Below, piece by piece: positions 45,848-58,014 of a DNA stretch of 64,000 nt (position 1 is its first letter; every line of letters begins with the position of its first letter). This DNA comes from Aulostomus chinensis. Taxonomy: Eukaryota > Chordata > Actinopteri > Syngnathiformes > Aulostomidae. The stretch spans positions 17,310,601-17,374,600 of the forward strand of contig JBBMOA010000004.1 in the NCBI GenBank assembly GCA_037954235.1, given 5' to 3'. The translations under genes and the position numbers were made by a program. The notes below the pieces were generated by a model. That model worked only from the letters and a program-made list of their open reading frames with translations, searched no databases and had not been told where the DNA came from.

Positions 45848-48800
45848 TGTATGTGTGTTTGTGACCTTCATCTGACAGAAACGTGAGCGAAACCGCCATT
45901 AGTGAGATTAATGTGCCGTATCTGCCTTAATGAAGCTGCGCTAAGAGACGCACTCACTGTGAGAAGGGGGGGGGGGTTCTTCATCTTGTGTTGTTATGCA
46001 ACAAGTGCAGCAATCCTAACTTAACTGCCTTATCAAATCTAAATTTAATCCATTTATAGTTGACTTAAAAGTCAATTTCTAGCCTCTAAAAATGATCAAA
46101 CAGGACTTTTGTGACTCTGTGGCTCTGTGACAAAGTGAGCGAGGGAACGTGCCGCGGAGGTGTGGACAGTATTAACGGACTGCAGTTTATTACATGCTAC
46201 TTAAAAAAAAAAAAAAAAAAAGAAGATTAGTAGATCAGAAAAAAGAAAGTATATATTTTATTACTGTTTATTTTCATTCGCTGTTTTTTTTAATGTTTTA
46301 TACATGAATATTAATGTGTATTCTTTTGATAAACTAGTCTTCCACAACGAAGCTTCTGTTCTTGTGTTTTTGAGTCTGCTGCATTTCTTTCGGACGAGTC
46401 CCTTGATGGTACTTTCTCTCTCTCTGTTACCCGCCGACTTGACAACTACACACCAGTCTTTGTCTTTCAGGCGGCTGTTTTGGAAAATGATGCCGCAATC
46501 GAGTGAGGAAGTAAAGTAGTGGAAAAGAGAGAATATTACAGTTCATCTATTCTCTGACGTGTTCAGCGAGGGAAATTCTGAGATGGAAGCGTGCCGACTA
46601 TTGACAGGAGCCCTGACTGGTAGTCCTTTCTTAGCGAGTCACATTGAAAGATTAAATTGTGTTACTTTTCATTTTTCAAAATACAGAATAAAACCGGTTG
46701 TCTTTTTGTCTGAAATGTAAATGTAGAACTGCTTCTTTAATGTTTTTTTTTTTTTTTTTAACTCTCCCTAATTTAAATGTAATATTTTTTACAGCAAAAA
46801 AGGAGAAATGTTTGTCCTTGGTTGGTGTGTGAAAGCTCCTGGACAAATTCACTAACTTGCCCAATGACAGCAGTAAAATAAAAGTTTTGTTTTGTTTTGT
46901 TTTTTTGGCCTCATCTTATGGCAGTAATTGGTATTAATTTGCTCGATCTCGTCATGCTCAATTTAATAAAAAGGGGAATTTGTTCTTGGGGTTTGAAATT
47001 GTAAAAATACTGCGTGTTTTTTTTTGTTTGTTTGTTTTTTTCATTGGCACGATATCCATATTTTTGATGGGTTATTTCTACTTTTCCACATTTTTCCACA
47101 TCCTCTGGTCCCCTCCCAGATGGATTTGCTGCTTCCCTCCATCATTCTGGAAGCCGAGCTGCATGTTTTACGTCGGACCTATTTATGGGCTAAACACTTG
47201 GACTTCAGCTCCATAAAAAGAACGACTACGGCTTCGCTCAGCAACCTTTTATTAACTTTTATTGGCGTATATCAAGTGTACCGTCATGGCTACACGGTAC
47301 ATCTGTACTGTGGTCTAACAATCCTATTACTCTTAGCTGATCGCCGCTAATTGGATTAGACCACTGACCAGAGCGGCATGACTGTCCCACAGCAGGACTG
47401 AGACATGCTCACTGTCTCTTTGTAATCCCCCTCACCTGATAGAGGCCCGTGTGTGTGTGTGTGTGTGTGATGTTCTTTTCATCAAAAACATTCCTAAAAA
47501 GGCCAATATTGTGTTCTACTTTTAACGAGATGGTCTGTGTGTGCACTAGTCCTTAACTGTGCATTGTGTGTGTGTGTGTGTGCTGAAGATTAGACAAGTG
47601 AAAGCGCAACCTGATGGTGTCTCTAATCTTTTTGGATTGACAGACATATCCGTATTCTTTTCCTGAATCAAACAACAAATATTTGATCACGTCGGCCGTT
47701 TCTACAAAAGTGAGAGGGCCGCTGGTTATGTTATGTGCTTAAGAGAGGTGTCACAAAGTTAAATGCCCCCTCCAGTCAAAAATATAGTTTTCTTCCCGTT
47801 CAAATTGTTTTCAAGACTCTTGGTGGCGTGGGACTCGACCTCTCTTCAGGTGTTTGGAGACTTGAACCTTCCCCGGGATGAAGCAAAGCAGCAGACGGGA
47901 AACAAAACATCAAGTCTTTGGTGTTTTTATCAGGCAAAAACATGTCTCTGCACTGAACACCGGAACAGAGTTAAAAAGGGACTAATTGAGTCCTAATCAC
48001 GTCTGTATGTGGGGGAACTTTTAGTGTTCTGCAGCCAACTGGTCAAATATGTAGCCAGATTTGCTCTGCAGCATGAAATGCATTGCAGGAAGTTGGACCG
48101 ATTTCTGAGGGAAGGCTCAGACAATTGGACTTTATTCATCACTTGACTGTTTTGGCTTTTAGAATTCGTTTCCTCCTCAGCATGTTCTTGGGTACTTGAA
48201 ACAGAAAAGGAAGTATTGGGAGATCTGGTGGCTTCCTCTGTTGTGTCCAGCAAGTGGAAAAACTTCAACCACAGAAGATTGGAGCACGTCCTGAGAGAAA
48301 TTGTTAAAACAGACGACTGTTTTGACTGTCAAAATCAAAAAAAAAAAAAAAGTTTGATGTTCTTTGTCCTCCGAGATGAAAACGCTGATTCTGAGTATTT
48401 GGTGTCAGCGGGACTGGAAATATTTTTAATTCCATCACACTTTGCAAATGTTTGTCGTTCCTGATGTCGGCGATAATGAGATCTTGCACGTGTGTTTGTT
48501 GTAGATTAGTCGGCAGCTGATGTAGTTAAGACATCAGTAGGTGAACGCTCTAAACTGGATTATCCGAAGCGAAGAAGACACGATTTCCTCTCTCACTTGC
48601 GAGCAAATTCATACGGTGCATTCATATCATCTTGCAGCTTGGACTGTCGTTTGGGTGTCTTTGTGTGTTTCCTGTCTTTTTGGACTGACGCACACGTGCA
48701 GAGAGCTCAAATGTCAAGTTCGACACAAATGCTTAGCCACTTACCTGTAAGCTCATTCATCCATATGCTTTCTACAAGCTTTTGCAGCGGCAAAATGGAC

Positions 48801-48928
48801 CCGCAGTACTCCTGGTACACCAGAATATCTCATCTTCTCTGTATGGTACAAGATGTAGTCAATGAACTGGATGTAGGAAGTTTTAATTCACTGCAGCTAC
48901 ATCACATTTTGTATACACTTAAAAACAG

Positions 48929-48964
48929 CACACACACACACGCACACACACACACACACACACA
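48929..48964. repeat. (CA)n microsatellite
   Basis: CA repeat with one GC interruption. Confidence 0.93.
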
Positions 48965-51338
48965 GATCCTGCAGTTATTACAAAGGTCAAAGATCATGTG
49001 CAATCTATGCAAAGACTGTGCTCATTAATCAAATACTGGCTGCTTTTTTATGGTCTAAACATGCAAATTCAACTGTTAACTCAAAGCACCAGCAAATGGA
49101 ATCTACGAACAGAGCAACCATCGAACTACTTTGAGGAATTCAAAGCTGGAAGCATGAAAAGTGAGTTAATAAAAATTGACTGTGAGGCTACAAAGTATTT
49201 AAAGACTTACTCCATCGTTATGGCATCTTTTGGATCTTTCTGAACCACCAGCATCAGTGAATCCAATGAGTGAAAATAATGATTAACTTCATTGTTCTTA
49301 GAACTTTTGACATTGTCCAGCCAAAGAGGTGTATCATTAGTAACACAGTCATGGGATGTATTCTTAGGAAGAACTTATTGATCTGTCCTCTGATCCAAAA
49401 ATGCAAATACTGCACTTTGCCTTTGGATGACTTTTAACTACTATAAACCTGCTGCAAAGGTAAAATCTAACTGGGTTTATCCAATATTTTTATTATTAGG
49501 ATAAAACTCAGAGTCCCTACAAAGTCTTTGAAAGAAATGTGACTGGTGAAGGGAGGTTAAGGTTTCCAAAACAAACTGCAGTATCAGTTCAGAAATACAA
49601 TGCCAGAGCGTAGTAACTATACTTCATGTGGTTTACTTAAATCGGATTAGATTTTTACTGCAAATTTGACACTTTTTCTCTGAAATGGAGCATAATTGAA
49701 TCAGGATTCTTGGTCACAAGACAGAGCAGATGTCTACAAAATCTCATTTCTTGTCTTAACTCAGCTTTGACCAGATGCGCAGTCACTGCACTTCCCCCGC
49801 AGACTGTCGCTGAAATATTAACCCCGTAACACATGATTTATGAACTCTAATGAATGTGGGCATGAAACGTCCTTAATCCCTGCAGAGGGAATGTTGAGGT
49901 GTGTGTGCTGTCACACCTACGTGTTCAGGCATGTGTGTGCCTGTGTGCTACTTCAGGTTATCGCAGATGCTGCAGCTGCAAGTGCCATATTTCTCTCCAT
50001 AATAATTACAGGTACCGGATTATGAAAATTTTTTATTTTCAACCTTGAGCTCTTCTTTTGCCTTCGTTTTTTGAAGTCAAATTAAGAATATTTGCATCTA
50101 CGTGGATAAATGGAATCTACATAGCAGGTTTGTATGAACATTTAAGGACAAGTCTAACAAAAACAAGGCGTTCGATAGAGACTTAGAGCTAACACTTATG
50201 GAGTCCTTCAGTCTATCTTTGCCCTTAGATTAAAATAGATTTGGAATATCGACACATTCCACTTTTGTCAACTCAATCACTCAATCTGTCCACGTAGGAC
50301 AGTGATATCGTTGATAAAAGACTTCTAAACAACTTTAGACTTTAAAATAAAAAAATAAACATCTGTCAAAGCTGGCCAGAAGTCAAAATGTGGCAAATTT
50401 TGAAGCTTTTATGAATAAATTATATTATAGTGATATACAATGGGATTAAAAAAAAAACCAAAAAAAAAAAAAACATGATCAAATGTAAAATTAAAATAGA
50501 GACTCAAACAGTTTGTCTTTCAGCCACTTATAAAAAAAAAAGTCATTACTTTTTTATATATATTTTTGGGGGGTTTTTTGACCAACCAAGTGTAGTCAAA
50601 TGTCAAATAATCTAATAATCTCTCTATCTTTCCAGCAGCCTAGTCTGCTTCCGTGTAACTGTCGTCACGGCAGCAACAGATTATCAAAACAGCTTCAGCC
50701 CCCAAAGATGAGCTTGGACAAACACTCATACGTAGCAACACAAACAGAGCAACAAATAAACACTTAAAGGCTGGTTTAGCAACATTCCTCTGAGCCAATA
50801 AAGTCAGTGAGTGTTAAGAAATATTGCTTTTAAAAATGTTGTTAACAACTCTATGCTGTGTACAGTTGTGGACTGTGCGGTTCACTGTAATTTAACCATT
50901 ATATAACATGTATTAATGTACATGTTATACAAACACTTGTTTTTCTACAAGAGCTGTGTAAACCAATAAAGTAATACAAAGCCATCCATTCAGGACAAAC
51001 ATGTCTTATCATCAGGTAAGATACCACAGACATGATAAACTCAATGCCCGAGGAGGAGTTGAGACGGATTAAAACAGCTTTCTTTCTTTGCAAATATAGA
51101 ATTTTAGCAGTTTTCTCAGTTTCCTCTGACAAAATTCTTACGCCCTGCTTTCCCTGGACAAAAAAAAAAAAAAGGGCATGTGATTGTTGTTGAACTTGTT
51201 TAGTGGCGAGACTCTGGACCTGATCAACCAGACCAGTGAAACTGCTCCTAACGGAGTTTGGCAACACACCCAGCTGTCAGAGCCTTGCATCACAATATAA
51301 GCATTTGCACAACTGTATACTTGACTGTAACTTTGGCC

Positions 51339-51340
<2 letters not shown>

Positions 51341-51396
<56 letters not shown>
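51341..51396. repeat. (GT)28 microsatellite
   Basis: Perfect GT repeat of 56 bases, about 0.9 kb upstream of the probable adipor2 promoter. Confidence 0.97.
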
Positions 51397-51399
<3 letters not shown>

Positions 51400-52270
51400 T
51401 TCCGAGCTGGCAGGGCACACCCATGGATAGGGGCACCCTGGCCGGGGCAGGGAGAAGGTGATGGTGGTGTGATGTTAAAATAACTGTACTCATTTCTCTC
51501 AGATAGACGCAGGAGATAGCAGCAATAAGGTTATGCAAACGTCAGTTTGCCAACATCAGTACACATCTCCTGCATCTGGTTGATTCATTGCTATAGCCTC
51601 CTCAAGCTCCTATGTGTATTAAGATTTGTTGTTGTTCTCTAAAATAGGTTATTTTTTTGTGCACTCGGTGAATTCTGAAGGGCTGTTTTCTCTTGAAAAA
51701 TGACAGGTAAAACATTTTATTGCACAATGTGCCCTTAAGGAGGAACAGTTACACATGTAAGAAGCCTGTTGGCCATATCAGACAGGGTTAATGAGCAAGT
51801 GTGACACAATGAATAGGGAAATCAACAAATAAATAAATAAAAATTGAGGCAAAAAAATATTTTGAGAAGCTCTAGGTATCATTTAACATTTTCACATTTT
51901 GGTATGGATTATTATTTTTTGATGAATTGTGTCTTCAAAGACATCTAAGACACACAACGGTGTACTTCGCATGAGGTGTGGTAAGATTGTTTTGGTCACT
52001 GTTTATCAGACCATCTTGAAGTTGCTCAATATCAACATGGTGGCTGCTTGACAAACAAGTTCTTGACTGAAATTCAAATGACTTGACACTTAAAATGCTA
52101 CGAATACTATAAAATACAATGCCACCGTCACATATAGCCAGAAACCTTATGTAAACACGTTTCGGGGCCTAAATGTCGCTATTTTCAATTAATGTCCACA
52201 CTTTTTCCATCATACAACGTTGTAAAGTGACTAAAAACTACAAAAAATGTTCCTCGGATTCAACGTTGTT

Positions 52271-52400
52271 TCTTCCTGTTCCTGGTGAAGCACTATTGGT
52301 TAGTAGTACCTCTCCGACTGATCTGATTGGCTACCCACTGCTCATGCGACAGGGCGTCACGTTTGATTACCTCCCTCCGATGTCGCTGAGTCCAGTCTGG
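52271..52400 (+). promoter_or_regulatory. adipor2: Probable adipor2 promoter (CCAAT-type, TATA-less)
   Basis: Two inverted CCAAT boxes (ATTGG at 52295-52299 and 52326-52330) and a CRE half-site CGTCAC (52355-52360) lie within about 65 bp, immediately before the candidate exon. This is the layout of a housekeeping vertebrate promoter. Assignment to adipor2 rests on position and orientation to the right of wnt5b. Confidence 0.45.
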
Positions 52401-52512
52401 TGTTGTAAAGCGAACCGTTCAGAGTAGAGAAGAGCAGAGAACCGACCACAACTCTCTGACAACTGTGAAGCTTTACAAAGAAGACGGATTGGATTTGAGA
52501 CATCAGGACTAG
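52400..52512 (+). other. adipor2: Probable non-coding exon 1 of adipor2
   Basis: Sequence after the CCAAT/CRE cluster ends in ACTAG followed by the donor GTGAAT (52513-52518). It has no long frame and would be 5' UTR. The 5' boundary is a guess. Adiponectin receptor genes in other vertebrates begin with a non-coding exon far from the coding exons, which fits the 10-kb gap to 62595. Confidence 0.4.
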
Positions 52513-55260
52513 GTGAATAATACAACAGGCATTGGCTACTGTTTGTTGATATTATTTCTGTTCTGTCTTGTTACAGACTGTTAAATTCACCCCGGACTTT
52601 CCTAACGTTACATTAGCTCCGAACATAACGTGAATGTACCCTGCCAGCCAGCTAGCAGCGTCGCTACCCAGCTAATTCTGCCTGTCAAAACAAGAGAGGA
52701 GCGTAATCTGCTAGCCACAGTGAGAAGAAGCCACAGCTTTCTTCTCTCTTAACAAAACCTCGACTTATCTATGGAGGGTGTATTTGTGATGTTTAAAGGC
52801 TGGTAGATCAACGTGGTAAACTGTCAAAATACACACAATCCCAGTTTAATAGTTATTTGGCTTCTTTCGGATGTGGCAGCTCCTGTTAGCGGACTAGCCT
52901 GCTCGCTAGCTCGTTGTAAACAAACCATTATCGTGATAACCTGCCTGTCGATGGGCGGCACTCTGTCTCTTATTTTACATTTGACAACACAGCTGTGATA
53001 GACTCGAATTTATTTTAGCGAAAGTAGAACGCGAAACAGCTAGAAATGCTCCTTTCATGTTGGAGATATTGTGGCTGTCAACAAGAGGAGGGTAGTCTGG
53101 CTGGAGTTTTGGGTTTCTTTGTCTTGCTTGCTCGCCAGTGTTTTGTTGACTGCTTTGCACTTAGTCTGTCTGAGTTTACAGATGAAGATTATTGCGCTTT
53201 TTGGATCAATTTCTTGGCATTATGGCGAATTTCTACGGATTTGGCTTTTTGTGTGTGAGTGGTTAAAGAGTGCCTGGAAATCCCATTTTTAAAAAGCCAC
53301 ATGTATTCGCTCTGTTGCTTTGTTTTATGCAAATTAGAAATGAAAGCAGTAAAATCATCTGTTAGTGGGGTAATGGTATGAAGATGTCTTTACATCAGTG
53401 AAGATACTAGAATATAGATATTAAGTGTTGTAGTTGCACTTTAGATAAACTTGGTCTCATCTTGGCTTTTGGTTGAAACTTTACACGTAAACGTTGCAGA
53501 GAATATAATCAGAGGCACGTTGATTTCATGTACAACATTGTTTGTTTTTTTTATAAGATTTCTTAAACCTAAAAGGTTTGAAGACTCAAGCTCAGCCATC
53601 TGATTTTTACATCTATTTAATACAGTAAGCTGTCGTCAAAGTATTATTCTGTTGATTATCCTGTCTTAACCGTTTAAATATGATTTGATTAGCTGTGGCT
53701 CTGCATAGTTTTGTGTATAGACTGTGAGTTGTTTATTTCTTCTATTTCATTTCAGTCGCTCTGAATTCACCCTCTGCATGTATCCCCATCCCATTTTAGT
53801 GTCCTTCTTGCTGTTCGGTTTGCCACAAAGCATGAAGTAATTTCATCTATATTTTATGGCCTGGGCAGCTGATAGCCTATTTGTCTTGAACCCAAACTGT
53901 ATATACAAAAAAACACTACCAGCTATCGCCTTACATGGTTTTCGCCCATAGAAATTTCATAGGATAGTGTCTTAGTTATTAGTATTTGTGTTTTGTAACC
54001 ATTCTTTCATTTTTAAACAGTGTTTTTTTTGTGCAGTTTAGCCCTTTGGGGTGTCACAGCATCATTATTTCCAGGTGCTAAATGAAACCTAAAACTGTGA
54101 TCAGTAAATATAATCACATTTTCCCATCGGGCTCTTATTCTCTTGCTTATGCTTTCTTCAGCAGGCAATAACACAGAAAACATTTAGATTTCATATGCAA
54201 ACAGTGTCAAACCCACACAGGGATGCAATACAGCTTCATGCATCATTTTAATGTGCAGCAACAATAGTCTGTTGTAAAAGAGCAGGTTACAGTTCTTCTG
54301 AGGAAATAACTGTACGGATAAATTTTGCCACATTAAAGTTTATTTATGCACAATGGACGACACCATTTAGATTCAGCTGAACAGGAAATTTGATATTCTT
54401 TGCTATTTGGGGACATTAATTTTGTTGATGTACAGATAATTAATTTAGAACAACTATTCCTTTAGGTGATTTGTGGACTCGCGTTGCAAGGCACGACTGT
54501 TAAGCAGTGCTTCGTATTTTTACAGGAAGTAAAACTGGAGATTTTAATGTATAATGATGTCAGTCTTTGACAGTGTGCCAGGCAGGAGGGCAGCTAAACA
54601 TAGCTTCTAAGAATAGTCAAGAACTGTCGTTGTAAAATTGATTGATCATAAGACAGTGTAGCTGTGTGTCTCTCTCTTTCAGATTCCTCCTCATGTCTCT
54701 TTGCTTTGGCCACAACTCTAAATTCAAGGCTTCATGTGGTTGTACAGCACTAAAGGATCAAAATGCGTCTTCTTCTAAAATGGTTTATGCTGCTGTATGT
54801 TGTTGTGACTGCTTGCATCACATCCAGCAAAAATAATCAAGTCACTTTTTAATCCAAACCACTTTTTACCTTCTCAAACAAGATGTGCGCTTGTATCCAA
54901 GTGTGCAGAATTACTAGATAAACTAAGTTTGTTCTGGTGTTTGTGCAGGCAGAATTCAGCAGCTTTTGTATTGCATTCACATGGATGCGCAAAATATAAC
55001 TTGCATCTTTCGGCAGCAACCTCTGGGGAGTCCAGTTCAGACACTATTTGGGTAACATGGCGCCCCAGGGAGTTCAGTCACACATGCTCTGTCACACACT
55101 GCATCACCCAACACCACAAGCAAATTCTGAGCAAGTGTGAAACGCTGAAGACATAACAACTTAATACTAAGAGATGTGTTTTTATGAAGCATCAACAAAA
55201 TTTGGCACAGTTGTAGGAATTTTGTAGAACACTTTAAGCCCTTCTGTATTGATTCATTAG

Positions 55261-55445
55261 AGTCATGGGGAGCTGGAGCCTTTCCCAGCTGTCACTGACA
55301 GGCAGGGTGCACACATAGATAGACAACCATTCACATTCTCACCTACGTTCAGTAATTTGCATGTTTTGGTCTTGTGGAGGAAGCTGGCGCACCCAGAGAG
55401 AACCCACGCAGGCATAAGGAGAACATGGAACCCCGCACAGAACAG
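55261..55445 (-). mobile_element. SINE fragment, diverged, minus orientation
   Basis: On the minus strand it reads CATGTTCTCCTTATGCCTGC, TGGGTTCTCTCTGGGTG, CCAGCTTCCTCC, GAATGGTTGTCTATCTATG and AGCTGGGAAAGGCTCCAGC, the same body as the 23943-24311 element but with many substitutions and no recognisable head. It is an older insertion. Confidence 0.8.
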
Positions 55446-57964
55446 TAACCGAAAGCCAAACCCAAAGCAAAGCTTAAATTTGAAAAAAAAAAAAAAAAAA
55501 GTGTGTTTTTGACTGCTTTGTGTTTTGTTCAGTCTGTTTCTCGTTGCCAAGATGAAAGACAGCACTGATATCTTAATATAACTAGTGGTTTTATGTTCTC
55601 CTTTCATCAGAACATTTAGGGAGGGGGCTATTTTTAGCTCCATGTGACCCACCTTCGGATTACCACCCAGTGCTTGGAAAGCACTACATTTGTAAGGGCT
55701 GTGTCCACCAGTAGAGCCAAGCCAGCAGCGCACCACTGACCTTGTTGTGGTTTGTGTCTGCTGCTCTCTCTTCAGATGGCTGGTGGATCAGCACTATTCA
55801 GATAGGGAGCCGTGTCCGTGTGACTGGTCATTTGGACAGGACGTGGCATTGTGTAATTGCATCTTGGAACTTTTATGACTTCTGCAGGACATATTATGTT
55901 GAATCTACAGCTATTGTGCAACCCCCCCCCCCCCCCAGAATTAGTTGGGAAATGAGTAACCCTCAACAGTTGGACTCACCAAATCAGCCCACAATCAAAC
56001 TGTGAAGAGGCAAGAGTCAATCACATAGTGAAGGTGGTTCCAAACATCTGACAGCTGTAGTGTATCTACGCTCTATGGAGTTTTTCTGAGTTTTGTCATG
56101 TTCTGTCTCCCTTCACCTTCCATCTACCAGCTGCTTCTTTAAAAAAAAAAAAAAACAGCTTAAGAATTGGGAGCGGGGTAGATAGCCTTTTAAACTGCAT
56201 GCTTTTTTATATATTGTTAATTGAGGAAAATTGCATGCGCACAGAAAGAGACCAGTAATATTAGCAACCAATGAATGCCAGTGAAATTCAGCAGCTTTGA
56301 GCAGAACAACTGCTGGTGATGTGAGGTGGACGAGTCAAGTGTAGAGTTAAACTAAACTATCAAGTTAAACCAAACTTAACTTTGAGTTGGCTGATTGAGC
56401 CTGGGAGGGACAGATGTGGCTGACGGACAGATGAGAAATATAAAAGAGGGTTACCTTGGAAACTAGAGACTAAAATGTCCATGAGCAACCTACAGCAATG
56501 CGACAGCAGTTTTATATGCGCGCGCAGCTTAAGGGACAAGCCATCAGTGCTCTGTGTAATGTGTGTGTGTGTGTTTGTGTGTGTCTTGGGGGGGGGGGGG
56601 GTGTCAGAGTGTAGGGAAGGTTATGTGTTGGTTGAGTAATCTTTATGTTTCCAACAATACCTGTGAAAAATGGCCCGTGTCCCATGGAAGGACACCTGAA
56701 TGTCACCGAGACCTATTCTCGTGCATTGTATTTTTCTCATGTCTTCTAATGAGACCCGTAGTGGTCCCATGGTGTTTTGGGGAATTGTTGTTTTAGCCTT
56801 CGATGGACCTTTGGGATATCTATAGAATGTAGAAATAGTTCCGTTGCTATATCTCAATGTCAAGTGTGTGTCTAGACAACTTCATGATAATCATGATGCG
56901 TGGGTTAAAGTGTGAATGGGGGAACAAGGATGTGAATGTGTACATGTTGTACTTCACACTGGCCGTCTTTGTTTATCTCTCCATCATAAGACTGCTGGCA
57001 CCAGCGCCAGTAATCCACTGCTGTACTGGGAGCGAGGGATCACCGTGGGACAGACATTTATACGCACCTTAGACACTGCATGTTGTGCTTATAAAATTAC
57101 AATTTAAAAAAAAAGTAGTTCAAATGAGATTTCTTGATACAATGTTAATCGTTAGAAAGCTACCCTTTCCCTTTTTCTTTGAGAAAGAATCCATGTTTGG
57201 CAAGTACATAAGGCTTTATCTTTCCGTTCCTGGAGAAATAAACCCCACCCATCAGTGGCCAATAAGTTACATCATAGATTCAATTATTTGCCATGTCTAG
57301 CCTTCAGGTGTAGCTGCAAGGACACAGAGTTTTGTTTCGCGTCGTAGGGTGGGTTGGATATGTGTGTAGTTTATGCTTTAGTGCAGGGTCTCAGTGTGAC
57401 CCCACAGCCCCAGCGAACAGTAAAAGCAGTCATGTGATCTTCAACAGCAGGTTTAAATCATTGTAAAGCTGTCTCAAATACAAAGAGAGGCCTATTCAGA
57501 TGCCCTGTTAGAGGGACACACTCAGCACAGTGAAAAGAACCGCACAAACAAATGAAGAGTTTGACTCTAAAGTGACAAAACCAATAACTATGAAAAAAGT
57601 CAATGGGACGTTCCCCCCCCCCCCCCCCGCCCACTACAAATGGCTGATGACACTTCAGTAAAACTTTTAGTTGCTATAAAAAATGCTATGTTTTTCAGTC
57701 ATTTTGATTGAGCAGTTGAGCTGTGATTTTTTTTTTAACCTCTTTTTACCATAATTGAACACTAAGGAAACAAATTTGTTATTCTAATTTTCTCCCTCTG
57801 CAAGATGAAAGAAGAACTAATTTTATTGCGGAGGCTGACAATGAAACAGATAAATCACCTCGTACACTGGGGTACATAGACAGAGAAACTAGTTTATTTC
57901 TACCTGAGTAAGCAGGTCAGGAGCTTAAGCTATCGACAGTTTCACTTGAAAATAGCCTTGACAA

Positions 57965-57965
57965 C

Positions 57966-58012
<47 letters not shown>

Positions 58013-58014
58013 CA
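57965..58014. repeat. (CA)n microsatellite
   Basis: CA repeat with GC interruptions at both ends. Confidence 0.95.

Larger units (their letters stand above)
45331..52270. other. wnt5b - adipor2 intergenic region
   Basis: About 7 kb without a supported exon. It contains poly-G runs (about 45594-45608 and 45967-45976), poly-A and poly-T runs, a GT/GTGC tract (45798-45847), a CA tract (48929-48964) and a GT tract (51341-51396). A TTGGATTGACAG word at about 47632 resembles half of a PBX-MEIS site. Confidence 0.6.

Noticed and set aside
48597..49028. 143-codon frame in the intergenic region
   Set aside because: It ends in a CA-repeat-derived Thr-His run and lacks any domain or splice support.
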